A stretch of DNA of 9,605 nt from Chloroflexota bacterium. Its GTDB lineage: Bacteria; Chloroflexota; Anaerolineae; B4-G1. Where the stretch lies: assembly GCA_024232355.1 (NCBI GenBank), contig JAAEPW010001228.1:1-9605 (forward strand), read 5' to 3'. Position numbers and translations under genes: made by a program. Positions 1-7,229 of the stretch are shown here, piece after piece; position 1 is the stretch's first letter; each line of letters opens with the position of its first letter. Under the pieces are notes generated by a model. That model searched no databases. It saw nothing but the letters and a program-made list of their open reading frames with translations, and was not told the DNA's origin.

Positions 1-296
1 GGTGAGTGATTTGACCATTGATAATGATGAATTGCCCCACTGGGAACTAAATGACAGCGATTTCGCCTTGCCAAGCGAGCAGGGAAGTTCATTTTTAGCG
101 AGCTACGCACCACACAAGTGCCATAATGAGAATTGCTGCTACAATGCACAGATGCAAAATCAACGCCGGAACAAAGGCGGAAACCTTGCCAATGATACGA
201 TTAGGACACGGCTAAAGGCAATACCCGTGATTCACTACCGGACACTTTTTTCAGGACACAGATTGTACGGATTAATACGGATTCTTTTCGTTTTTG
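1..296. other. Left-edge region without a convincing gene
   Basis: An open frame begins with GTG at base 2 and runs to 337. Its first 40 or so codons look mildly protein-like (acidic, starting Met-Ser-Asp-Leu-Thr), but there is no visible upstream sequence to judge a ribosome binding site. The frame ends inside a mobile repeat, so at most a 5' or internal remnant of a gene is present. Base composition is clearly lower in G+C than the genes further right. I recognise no family. From about 200 onward the sequence has several GGACAC motifs and no coding character. Confidence 0.3.
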
Positions 297-304
297 TACT
301 TTTA
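297..304. repeat. Target-site duplication, left copy (TACTTTTA)
   Basis: The octamer TACTTTTA directly precedes the terminal GGCTCT of the miniature element and is repeated perfectly at 453-460, directly after the terminal AGAGCC. An exact 8-bp direct repeat at both boundaries is the signature of transposition. Confidence 0.8.
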
Positions 305-452
305 GGCTCTCTGGGACTCTGCGGGGTGAGACCCTAAAGGTTTCGCTCAAGACTGTGCAGATAATGTTTTGCACCAGATAATGGCCATTTTTCGTCATAT
401 TTTGCACCAAAACCTTTAGGGTCTGCGATTGACCCCGCGAAATCCCAGAGCC
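305..452. mobile_element. Complete 148-bp MITE with GGCTCT terminal inverted repeats
   Basis: The element starts GGCTCTCTGGGA and ends TCCCAGAGCC. Its arms (about 305-343 and 410-452) are imperfect inverted repeats sharing the ends, a GCGGGGT block and ACCCTAAAGGTTT. The arms differ by a CT insertion in the left arm and a few bases in the middle. It is flanked by the 8-bp duplication TACTTTTA. It has no coding capacity, so it would need a transposase in trans. Ends beginning GGCTCT together with 8-bp duplications fit the ISL3 family of insertion sequences; this family assignment is inference. A second copy, about 94% identical over 95 bp, lies at 9371-9465. Confidence 0.8.
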
Positions 453-460
453 TACTTTTA
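453..460. repeat. Target-site duplication, right copy (TACTTTTA)
   Basis: This is the exact copy of 297-304, immediately after the right end of the 148-bp element. Confidence 0.8.
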
Positions 461-737
461 AAGGTCCAGCTACTGACTGAGACATAATCTCCAAGCACAG
501 TTTCAAGCACGAAATGGAAAAAATCAAGCGCAAGTTGACACCAAAATCTGTGACATCTGTGAACTTTGTGTCCAAATACATTCTTTGTACACAAAGTGTC
601 CGATAAAAAATACCAAGTCCAAGTCAATACCGTGGAAAAGTTTCTCAAATGTCAGGTTACTCAACAGTGCAAGGCATAATGGGAACCTTTTAGTGGTGTT
701 TTGCGTCTTTGGGGTAGAGTGTCAAAAATTGATCGAT
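461..737. other. AT-richer leader region of the A2M gene
   Basis: No gene is supported here. It must contain or lie next to the promoter of the A2M gene, but I see no convincing promoter pair. A TTGACA at 535-540 has no good -10 at normal spacing, and CATAAT at 675-680 has no good -35. The stretch around 546-600 carries the tgtga/tctgtg-type intergenic repeat words often scattered in such genomes. Confidence 0.4.
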
Positions 738-744
738 AAAGGAG
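738..744 (+). promoter_or_regulatory. Ribosome binding site of the A2M gene
   Basis: AAAGGAG lies 9 nt upstream of the ATG at 754. This is a strong Shine-Dalgarno sequence at ideal spacing and fixes the start of the A2M frame. No comparable site precedes the GTG at 4261, which argues that the downstream half is not an independent gene. Confidence 0.85.
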
Positions 745-753
745 AAGAATATC

Positions 754-3700
754 ATGAATACCATAAATGCAAGTTTACTTGTTCGCAACAAGCGGCGCTG
801 GATCGCCAACGCGCTGCACGTGCTCATCGTTCTGTCCATCGTCGCCGGTTTCAGAGCACTACAATGGGCCGAAACGCTGCCGGAGCGTCTGGACGATCAG
901 CAAACCATCGTGGTGGGGCCAACCCGTTTCGCACCCGATAGCGACGGGTCGGTGCGCGTGGTGGTGCAGGACTTTGGTAATGGACGCCCCATCGCTGACG
1001 CTCGTGTCAAGGTCAGTCTGAAACCGGCCCGTGGGAGGGCGATCTCGCTCTTTGAGGGGCGGACCGACGAGACCGGCAGTTTGCCCGTCAGATTTCACGT
1101 GCCCGCCGATGTGTCTGCCGATGCGCACCTCATCGTAGAGACCCGCTCGAACGTGGGGCGCGACCGGGTGGAACAAGCGGTGACCATCCAGCGCGAGTAT
1201 CGGCTGCTTTTGTCCACCGACAAGCCGCTTTATCAGCCCGGCCAGGTGATCCACATGCGGGCGTTGGCCCTCAGTACCTTTGACCTGACCCCCGCCCGTG
1301 GCGCGACGATCAACTTTTTGGTGGAGGACGCCAAAGGGAACAAGGTCTTTCGCCAGGCTGTGACCACGTCCGACTTTGGCATTGCCGCCGCTGATTTTAT
1401 CCTGGCTGATATGGTCAACCAGGGGAATTACAAGCTCAGCGTCGCCATCGGGGATACGATTTCGGAGCGCACGGTGGAGGTGCGACCTTATGCCTTGCCA
1501 AAGTTTGGCGTCAATATCTCCACCGGCCGCAGCTTTTACCTGCCCGGCCAGCGGGTGGAGGGAACCGTGCAAGCCGATTACTTTTTCGGCAAGCCGGTGG
1601 CCGAGGGACAAGTGCAGATCGTCGGCAGCGTGTGGGACGTGGAGCGTATGGTGGTGGTCGATCTGCAAGGCGAGACGGACGAGAACGGAACCTACGAGTT
1701 CGGCTTTGACCTGCCCGAATACTTTGCCGGGCCAGGGTTGGACGTGGGGCAAGCCCAGTTCGGGTTGGAGGTGACGGTGATTGACCAGACCGAGCACCCG
1801 GAGCAGGTCAGCCAGGTGTTGCCCGTCGCCGCCCAGCCGTTGCTCATCGAGGCGGTGGCTGAGAGCGGCGCGCTCAGGCCGGGCGTCGAGAACGTCGTCT
1901 ACGTGCTCACCTCCTACCCCGATGGCCGCCCCGCGCCGACGCAGTTACGAATCCGCGTGAATCTCGGAGAAGCCGTGGAACTCGCCAGCGGCGAGTTTGG
2001 TTTGACAGAGTTCGCCTTTACGCCCCAACCGGGGCAGCAACACGTCTTGAATATTTATGCCCAGGACGAGACGGGCGTCAAGTCCGAGCGGCAGGTGAAT
2101 TTTGAGACCGAGTCTGGCAGCGACAACGTGCTGCTGCGCGCCGACCGGGCCGCCTACGTCGTCGGCGAGACGATGAACCTGGCTGCCTTTACGCCGGTCG
2201 AGTCTGGCAGCATCTATCTGGATATCGTCAAGGATGGGCAGACGCTCTCCACCCGCTCGGCCAGGGTTTCAGGAGGAAAAGTCGAGTTTGCCGTGGACGT
2301 GAGCGCCGATCTGTACGGCACGCTGGAACTACACGCCTACAAGGTGCTGCTTGACGGAACCATCGTGCGCGACACGCGGCTAGTGGTGGTGGACGCGCCC
2401 AACGACCTCGCTATCGCCGTCGACGCAGACAAGGACACGTATCTGCCGGGCGAGATGGCGGTGGTTGACTTTCAGACCAGCGCCGCCGGACAGGGGGATG
2501 GGGTTCAGACAGCATTGGGCCTGGCAATCGTGGACGAATCGGTCTTTGCGCTGCAACGCCAGGACCCTGGTTTCGCCAAGCTCTACTTTATGTTGGAGCA
2601 AGAATTGATGGAACCCTTTTACCAGGTCCAGGGTTTTACGCTGCCCGCCGCCATTTCTCCTGACGAGGAGTACGTCCGGTTGGCGCAGGACCAGGCGACC
2701 AAGGCGACCTGGGCTGGAGCGCCGGTGCTGGCGGCTTCTCAACCAACCTACTCACGCCAGGAAAAGATAGACGCGTCTTACCAGACGCAGGCTGAGACCT
2801 TTGACCGCGTCGGTCAGGCGGCGGCGGTTGGCTTGATCGCGGTCCCACTGTTGCTGATGCTTGTGGCCGTCGGCGCTCTGAGGCGGGCAGGGATCGTGAA
2901 ACGCTCGCTCACACGACTGCTCACCACCGTCGGGGGCTTTGTGCTGGTAGGGCTATGTCTGGGCATCAGTCTGTTCCCGATGGTGGAGGGGGGCAATACC
3001 TTTGTTCTGGAGAGGGCGCTCGTTTTGCTGGCGTTCGTACTTGGCCTCGGGGTGCTGATCTTTGCCGTCTATGTCTGGGTCAGGGGCGACCCGACGGCCA
3101 AATTCTTCATGTTGCTGACCCTGATCTGGCCCGCTCTCTTGCTTCTGTTGATCAAAGCTTCGGACCGGGGCGGTGACCCGTCGGAGGGGTTGATCCTGGC
3201 GGGGCTGGTGGCCTATCTGCTTATCCCTGGCGCGTATCTACTCTTTGGTCAGACGCCTTGGGTGCAGGAGCGCCGTCTGGTCCAGACACTGGTCAATGGA
3301 GTGGGGACGATGACGGCGCTGCCCGCGATGTTGATTCTTCCGCTGCTTTTGTTTTCTTCCCTATCGGCTGATAGGATGAGGGGTGGGCCGCCCGACGCGC
3401 TCCAATTTGAAGCACCGGAAGAAGTCTGGGTCGAGCAGGTGGCTATGGAGGTCGAGGTAGTGCTAGAGGCAGAGGCAGTGATGGATATGCCAGCAGCGGA
3501 GCCTATGGAGCATGGAGCGAACGACGCCGAGAATCAGACTGCCGGAGCAGAGGCCCCGCGCCTGCGCCAGTATTTCCCAGAGACCCTCTACTGGGCGCCA
3601 GAGGTGGTCACTGACGAGGGCGGCTTTGTCTCGCTGGAAATCCCGATGGCCGACTCGATCACCACCTGGCGGCTGACAGCGCTGGCCTCGTCGCAGGATG

Positions 3701-5682
3701 GGCGGCTGGGATTCACGACGCGCGGTGTGCGGGTGTTCCAGGACTTTTTCGTGGACGTTGACTTGCCCGTCTCGCTGACGCAGGGGGACGAGATCAGCAT
3801 CCCGGTGGGGGTGTTCAACTATTTACCCGACGCGCAAGATGTGCGGCTGGTGGTAGAGCCGGAATCCTGGTTCGAGCTGCTGGACGCGGACTTGGCGGAG
3901 CAGACGTTGACCATCGCTTCCAACGACATCGAGGTGGTCTATTTCCCCATCCGCGTGCTCAAATTCGGGCGGCGGGGTTTCCAGGTGACGGCCTGGGGGA
4001 AGCAGATGGCGGATGCTGCGCATCCGGGCGACGCTATCCGCCGCGAGGTGAACGTCGTGCCGGACGGCAAGGAATTCCGCTTTAGTGAAAGCAACTGGCT
4101 GCGCGAGAACGAAGAGTTCGAGATCGGCATCCCGCCGGAGGCTGTGCCAGATACGGGCTACGTCGCGGTCAAGGTCTATCCTGGGGTGATGGCCCAGGTG
4201 GTGGAGGGACTGGAAAAGATACTTCGCCTGCCAAGTGGCTGATTCGAGCAAAGTACGTCGGTGACGTACCCGAATGTGCTCGTGCTAGACTATTTGCAGA
4301 CGACCGGCCAGACGAATCCCGAATTGCAGTTGCAGGCCGAAAAGTACGTGGCAACCGGCTACCAACGATTGTTGACCTTTGAGGTGAACGGCGGCGGTTT
4401 CAGTCTCTTTGGGCAACCCCCGGCGCGGCCCTTTCTCACCGCGTTTGGGCTGATGGAGTTCAACGATATGGGCCAAGTCTACCCGGTGGACGAGGCCCTG
4501 ATCGAGCGGACGGCCCGTTGGCTGCTCGACCAACAACAATCGGACGGAACCTGGAGCGACTCGGGGCAATCCGAGCACTGGCGCATCAATTCCGCAGCGC
4601 CCACCACCGCCTACATCGCCTGGGCGTTGATCGAGGCGGGCTACGAGGACACGCCGGAGGTTGGCCGGGCCATTGCCTACATCCGCGAATCCGCATCAGG
4701 GGAAGATGATGCCTACAGCCTGGCCCTGATCGCCAACGCGCTGGCCGCCTACGCCCCCGACGACTCGACGACCAAGGCGGCGATGGAGCGGCTGTACGAG
4801 ATGCGCGTAGAGGATGGCGACGCTTTCTACTGGCCGATAGGCGGCGCTTCGTTCATGGGCGCGACCGGCCAGAGCGGCAGTATGGAGACGACGGCGCTGG
4901 CGGCCTACGCCTTTATGCGGGCGGGCGTCTATTCAGACGCGACGGGCGGCGCGCTGGCGTATCTGATCCAATCGAAGGATAGTTGGGGTACGTGGCAGAC
5001 GACCCAGGCCACGATTCTCACGCTCAAGGCACTGTTGCTGGCGACCGAGCAGATGGGTGAGACGGCAGGCCCGGCCACGGTGCGGGTGAGCTTGAACAAA
5101 GAGTTGACGCAAGAGATCATCATAGATGAGGGCAACAGCGACGTGGTACACGTGGTCAGCTTTGATCGCGGCTTTTCGCCCTCGGGCAACAACCGGGTGC
5201 AGATCGAACTCGAGGGTGGCGGCAACTTGATGTATCAGGTAATGACTCGCTACTATTTACCCTGGGATCGAGTGGAATCCCTGCCCGCGGCGGAGGAACT
5301 CATCACCATCGACGTGGGCTATGACCGAATGCAACTGGCCGTCAACGACGAGGTGACGGTGGATGTGGGGGTGAGGTTGAACGAAGCGGGTGTGGTCCAG
5401 ATGGCGCTGGTCGACCTGGGCGTGCCGCCGGGCTTTACGGTGCTGGCGGAGGATCTGAGCCGCCTGGTGGAGCGAGGCATTATCTCCCAGTATGAGCTGA
5501 CCGGCAGGCAGATCATCATTTATCTGGAGAACCTGGCGTATGAAGCGCCGTTGTCCTTTAACTACCGGCTGAGGGCGCGGTTCCCGATGCGGGCGCAGAC
5601 GCCGCCGTCCAGTGCGTATGACTATTACAATCCGGGCGATTTGACGGTGCAGCCGCCGTTGGAGGTCGTGGTGAGGGAGTAG
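754..5682 (+). CDS. Alpha-2-macroglobulin family protein, probable selenoprotein (in-frame TGA at the thioester cysteine)
   Basis: 1642 codons if the TGA at 4240-4242 (residue 1163) is read as selenocysteine; TAG stops at 5680-5682. A2M proteins trap or tag proteases and other targets through a Cys-Gln thioester and here would act on the outer face of the membrane. Visible order: basic N-terminus and signal anchor (about 19-37); macroglobulin domains with the MG2 motif TDKPLYQPGQ (155-164) and YLPGQ/YLPGE echoes (262-266, 563-567); VDESVFAL (593-600); six membrane helices (about 691-709, 722-742, 754-775, 784-801, 812-832, 848-869); an acidic segment (880-935); MG7/A2M domain (about 940-1040, FPETLYW at 942-948); thioester motif Gly-Sec-Phe-Glu-Gln (1162-1166); alpha-toroid thioester domain (to about 1440); C-terminal receptor-binding-like domain (PPGF 1558-1561, YDYYNP 1622-1627). 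The frame is undamaged on both sides of the TGA, and the second half has no start signal of its own. Alternatives are a recent nonsense mutation of TGC/TGT or a sequencing error. Confidence 0.9.
4240..4242 (+). other. In-frame TGA codon, proposed selenocysteine of the thioester motif
   Basis: The frame reads Leu-Pro-Ser-Gly, TGA, Phe-Glu-Gln-Ser-Thr-Ser-Val-Thr-Tyr-Pro-Asn-Val. Bacterial A2M proteins conserve Pro-Ser-Gly-Cys-x-Glu-Gln here, and the Cys forms a thioester with the Gln. TGA therefore replaces precisely the one reactive cysteine, a third-base difference from TGC or TGT. Cys-to-Sec exchange at a nucleophilic position is the classic pattern by which selenoproteins are recognised. 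TGA serves as a normal stop at 8085-8087, so the genetic code as a whole is standard. The selA, selB, selC and selD genes needed for decoding are not in the window. Confidence 0.7.
4245..4282 (+). promoter_or_regulatory. Bacterial SECIS-like stem-loop downstream of the TGA
   Basis: Upper stem GTACGTC (4253-4259) pairs perfectly with GACGTAC (4263-4269) around the triloop GGU (4260-4262). Lower stem CGAGCA (4245-4250) pairs perfectly with TGCTCG (4277-4282). The asymmetric internal loop between them is AA against CCGAATG. The apical loop begins 17 nt after the TGA. In known bacterial SECIS elements, a short hairpin with G at the first or second loop position lies roughly 16-37 nt from the UGA and binds SelB; the E. 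coli fdhF loop also carries GGU. The element lies within codons 1165-1177, so it must satisfy both the protein and the RNA fold. The folding is by eye; no energy was calculated. Confidence 0.65.
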
Positions 5683-5739
5683 GAGGGAGCACGATTTTGG
5701 ACCAATACGGTTCAGCCCTTACCCTTTTGCGAACTAGAG

Positions 5740-5767
5740 CCCCCACTCATTACGGGTGGGGGTTTTT
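5740..5767 (+). terminator. Intrinsic terminator after the A2M gene
   Basis: CCCCCACTC (5740-5748) pairs with GGGTGGGGG (5754-5762), with one T-G pair and an ATTAC loop, followed immediately by TTTTT (5763-5767). It lies about 60 nt after the TAG at 5680, so the A2M gene is transcribed as a unit separate from the deacetylase gene. A strong terminator here, rather than near 4240, also fits a single transcript reaching through the TGA. Confidence 0.85.
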
Positions 5768-5893
5768 CCTTCAAGTTGCTTTCCTCAGGTGGTTCCTAGT
5801 GCACACCGTTCACACTCGTTTGTGGTGAAAAATTAAAGCTCTCCGGCCAGTGCAGGGCCGCACGGCGAGCAGGTACGAACGACGAAATTGGTG

Positions 5894-5899
5894 TATAAT
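5894..5899 (+). promoter_or_regulatory. Consensus -10 box (TATAAT) at the start of the deacetylase gene
   Basis: A perfect TATAAT lies 10 nt before the ATG at 5910 and overlaps another ATG at 5898. If used, transcription would begin near 5906, giving a leader of only a few bases. No TTGACA-like -35 is visible around 5871-5876, and no Shine-Dalgarno sequence precedes either ATG. Leaderless or near-leaderless expression is therefore inferred. Confidence 0.5.
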
Positions 5900-5909
5900 G
5901 TCCACCACA

Positions 5910-7094
5910 ATGGAAACTACCTTTATCTGCACAGACGAACTGTGGGCGCGGGGCTTTGGCGAATCGCACCCACTGAAACCAGAGCGACTGAAGCGTACGT
6001 ACGATCTGCTGATGGCCTACAGCGCTTTCGACGCGCCCAACTCGCGCCTGGTTGCGCCGGTCCCGGCCAGTCGGGAGGAACTGCTCTTGTTCCACACCGC
6101 CGAATACGTGGACGCCGTCGCCAGGTTGAGCGGTGCTATGAGCCCTCAGCCCCTGGGTCCGAGGACCAGGGGCTTGCCGAAAGGCGATGGTGGGGAACGT
6201 GTATCAGCCTGGCGCTATGGCTTTCGTTCCAACGAGACCCCCGTCTTTCCGGGTATGTACGAGAGCGCGGGCCTCAGGGTGGGAGCGGCCCTGACGGCGG
6301 CCAGATCGGTCATTAACGGGCAAGCGCACACAGCCTTTAGCTTTGCTGGGGGGATGCACCACGCGCGGCAGGCGCTGGCGTCCGGATTTTGCATCTTTAA
6401 CGACGCGGCGGTAGCCATCCATTGGCTGCTGCGCCAGGGGCTGCGGGTGGCCTACGTGGACATTGACGTACACCACGGTGACGGCGTCCAGGCCGCATTC
6501 TACGACACCGACCAGGTGTTGACCATCTCGCTGCACCAGGCAGGCATCCGCTTCTATCCCGGCACCGGTTTTTCTGATGAATTGGGGACCGGCGCGGGAT
6601 ATGGGTACAGCATCAACGTGCCATTCCTGAGATACACGGGCGAAGAATTGTACCTGCGAGCCTTTCGCCAGGTGGTGGTGCCACTGGTGCGTCAATTCGC
6701 CCCCGATGTGCTGGTGACTCAACTGGGCGTGGACAGCCACTATCGCGATCTGCTGGGCTCACTGCGGTTGACGACGCACGGTTACGTCGCCTTGATCGAG
6801 GAATTCAAGACGTTGGACGGCGACGTCGGACGGTGGTTGGCCCTGGGCGGCGGGGGATACGCCGTGGACGTGGTGCCGCGCACGTGGACGTTGGCATACG
6901 GCGTGATGTCGGGCCAGACTTTTATGGACGATCTGCCGTCTGCGTACGGCGAGCGGTACGGCCCCGGACATCTGCACGATACCACAGGTCCGGAGCCGGT
7001 GGAAACGTGGGTGATTGAGGATACCCGCAAGTACGTCGAAAAGAGCATCTCTACCCTCAAAGCCCAGACACAAGATGTGTGGCGATGGGAGTAG
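5910..7094 (+). CDS. Histone deacetylase-family amidohydrolase (AcuC-like)
   Basis: 394 residues from ATG 5910, ending in TAG at 7092-7094. Proteins of this arginase/deacetylase fold are zinc enzymes that remove acyl groups from lysine side chains or small amines such as polyamines; AcuC deacetylates acetyl-CoA synthetase in Bacillus. All hallmarks are present: FAGGMHHA (145-152) with the paired catalytic histidines, DIDVHHGDG (184-192) giving the zinc ligands Asp186 and His188, GVDSH with the third ligand Asp275, and GGGGY with the transition-state tyrosine (317). Length fits the bacterial family. The start is uncertain: ATG 5898 in the same frame overlaps the TATAAT box and neither ATG has a ribosome binding site, so 5910 is preferred. 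It stands alone between a terminator and a palindromic spacer. The substrate cannot be told from the sequence. Confidence 0.9.
   Translation: METTFICTDELWARGFGESHPLKPERLKRTYDLLMAYSAFDAPNSRLVAPVPASREELLLFHTAEYVDAVARLSGAMSPQPLGPRTRGLPKGDGGERVSAWRYGFRSNETPVFPGMYESAGLRVGAALTAARSVINGQAHTAFSFAGGMHHARQALASGFCIFNDAAVAIHWLLRQGLRVAYVDIDVHHGDGVQAAFYDTDQVLTISLHQAGIRFYPGTGFSDELGTGAGYGYSINVPFLRYTGEELYLRAFRQVVVPLVRQFAPDVLVTQLGVDSHYRDLLGSLRLTTHGYVALIEEFKTLDGDVGRWLALGGGGYAVDVVPRTWTLAYGVMSGQTFMDDLPSAYGERYGPGHLHDTTGPEPVETWVIEDTRKYVEKSISTLKAQTQDVWRWE
6148..6174 (+). repeat. Palindrome inside the deacetylase gene
   Basis: AGCCCCTGG (6148-6156) is perfectly inverted as CCAGGGGCT (6166-6174) with a 9-nt loop. It encodes the Pro/Gly/Arg-rich stretch PQPLGPRTRGLP, in a loop between two conserved blocks of the fold. 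It may be an in-frame insertion of a small palindromic repeat. Confidence 0.5.
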
Positions 7095-7107
7095 AATCTG
7101 GTTGGAT

Positions 7108-7192
7108 ACAGAGAAGACACAGAGTCACAGAGAATATAACCAAAATGCCTTTTCTCCGCGTTACTCTGTGAAATGCTCCGTGAAACTCTGTG
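7108..7192. repeat. CACAGAG/CTCTGTG intergenic palindromic repeat
   Basis: The spacer between the deacetylase and exonuclease genes has ACAGAG at 7108-7113 and CACAGAG at 7118-7124 and 7126-7132, then the complementary CTCTGTG at 7164-7170 and 7186-7192 with a variant CTCCGTG at 7175-7181. The arms can form a long imperfect hairpin. Such short-word palindromic spacers are scattered in many environmental genomes; their role is unknown. The hairpin could shield or attenuate the following transcript, which is inference. Confidence 0.6.
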
Positions 7193-7217
7193 TAACAACC
7201 CAGGTTGGCAGTTACGC

Positions 7218-7222
7218 AAGGA
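7218..7222 (+). promoter_or_regulatory. Ribosome binding site that sets the exonuclease start
   Basis: AAGGA lies 7 nt before ATG 7230. The frame is open from an earlier ATG at 7173, but that start lies inside the palindromic repeat and lacks such a site. The conserved protein also begins only after 7230. Confidence 0.65.
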
Positions 7223-7229
7223 CATTAGA

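Larger units (their letters stand above)
236..605. repeat. Inverted GGACAC repeat pair enclosing the MITE
   Basis: TACCGGACACTTT (236-248) reappears inverted, with one mismatch, at 593-605. A second inner pair, GGACACA (254-260) and TGTGTCC (567-573), lies inside it. This resembles the degenerate ends of an older palindromic element into which the 305-452 MITE was inserted. No flanking target duplication is visible and the inner spacing differs between the arms (15 versus 29 nt), so it could also be scattered intergenic repeats. Confidence 0.3.

Noticed and set aside
535..540. TTGACA as the -35 box for the A2M gene
   Set aside because: No acceptable -10 hexamer lies 16-18 nt downstream, and the gene starts more than 200 nt away.
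585..941. Open frame overlapping the start of the A2M gene
   Set aside because: It runs through intergenic sequence and then out of frame through the A2M coding region, with no start signal and no family likeness.
859..1797. Long antisense open frame opposite the MG domains
   Set aside because: It is a composition shadow of the GC-rich A2M gene, rich in His, Gly and Arg, without a ribosome binding site or recognisable domain.
4240..4242. Genome-wide reassignment of TGA to Trp or Gly
   Set aside because: TGA is a proper stop at 8085-8087, the genes are GC-rich with ordinary TGG and GGN use, and TGA occurs once in the whole A2M frame at a Cys position.
4261..5682. Downstream half of the A2M frame as a separate gene starting at GTG 4261
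   Set aside because: It has no ribosome binding site, would start in the middle of a conserved domain just after the thioester Gln, and is in the same frame as the upstream half with only the TGA between them.
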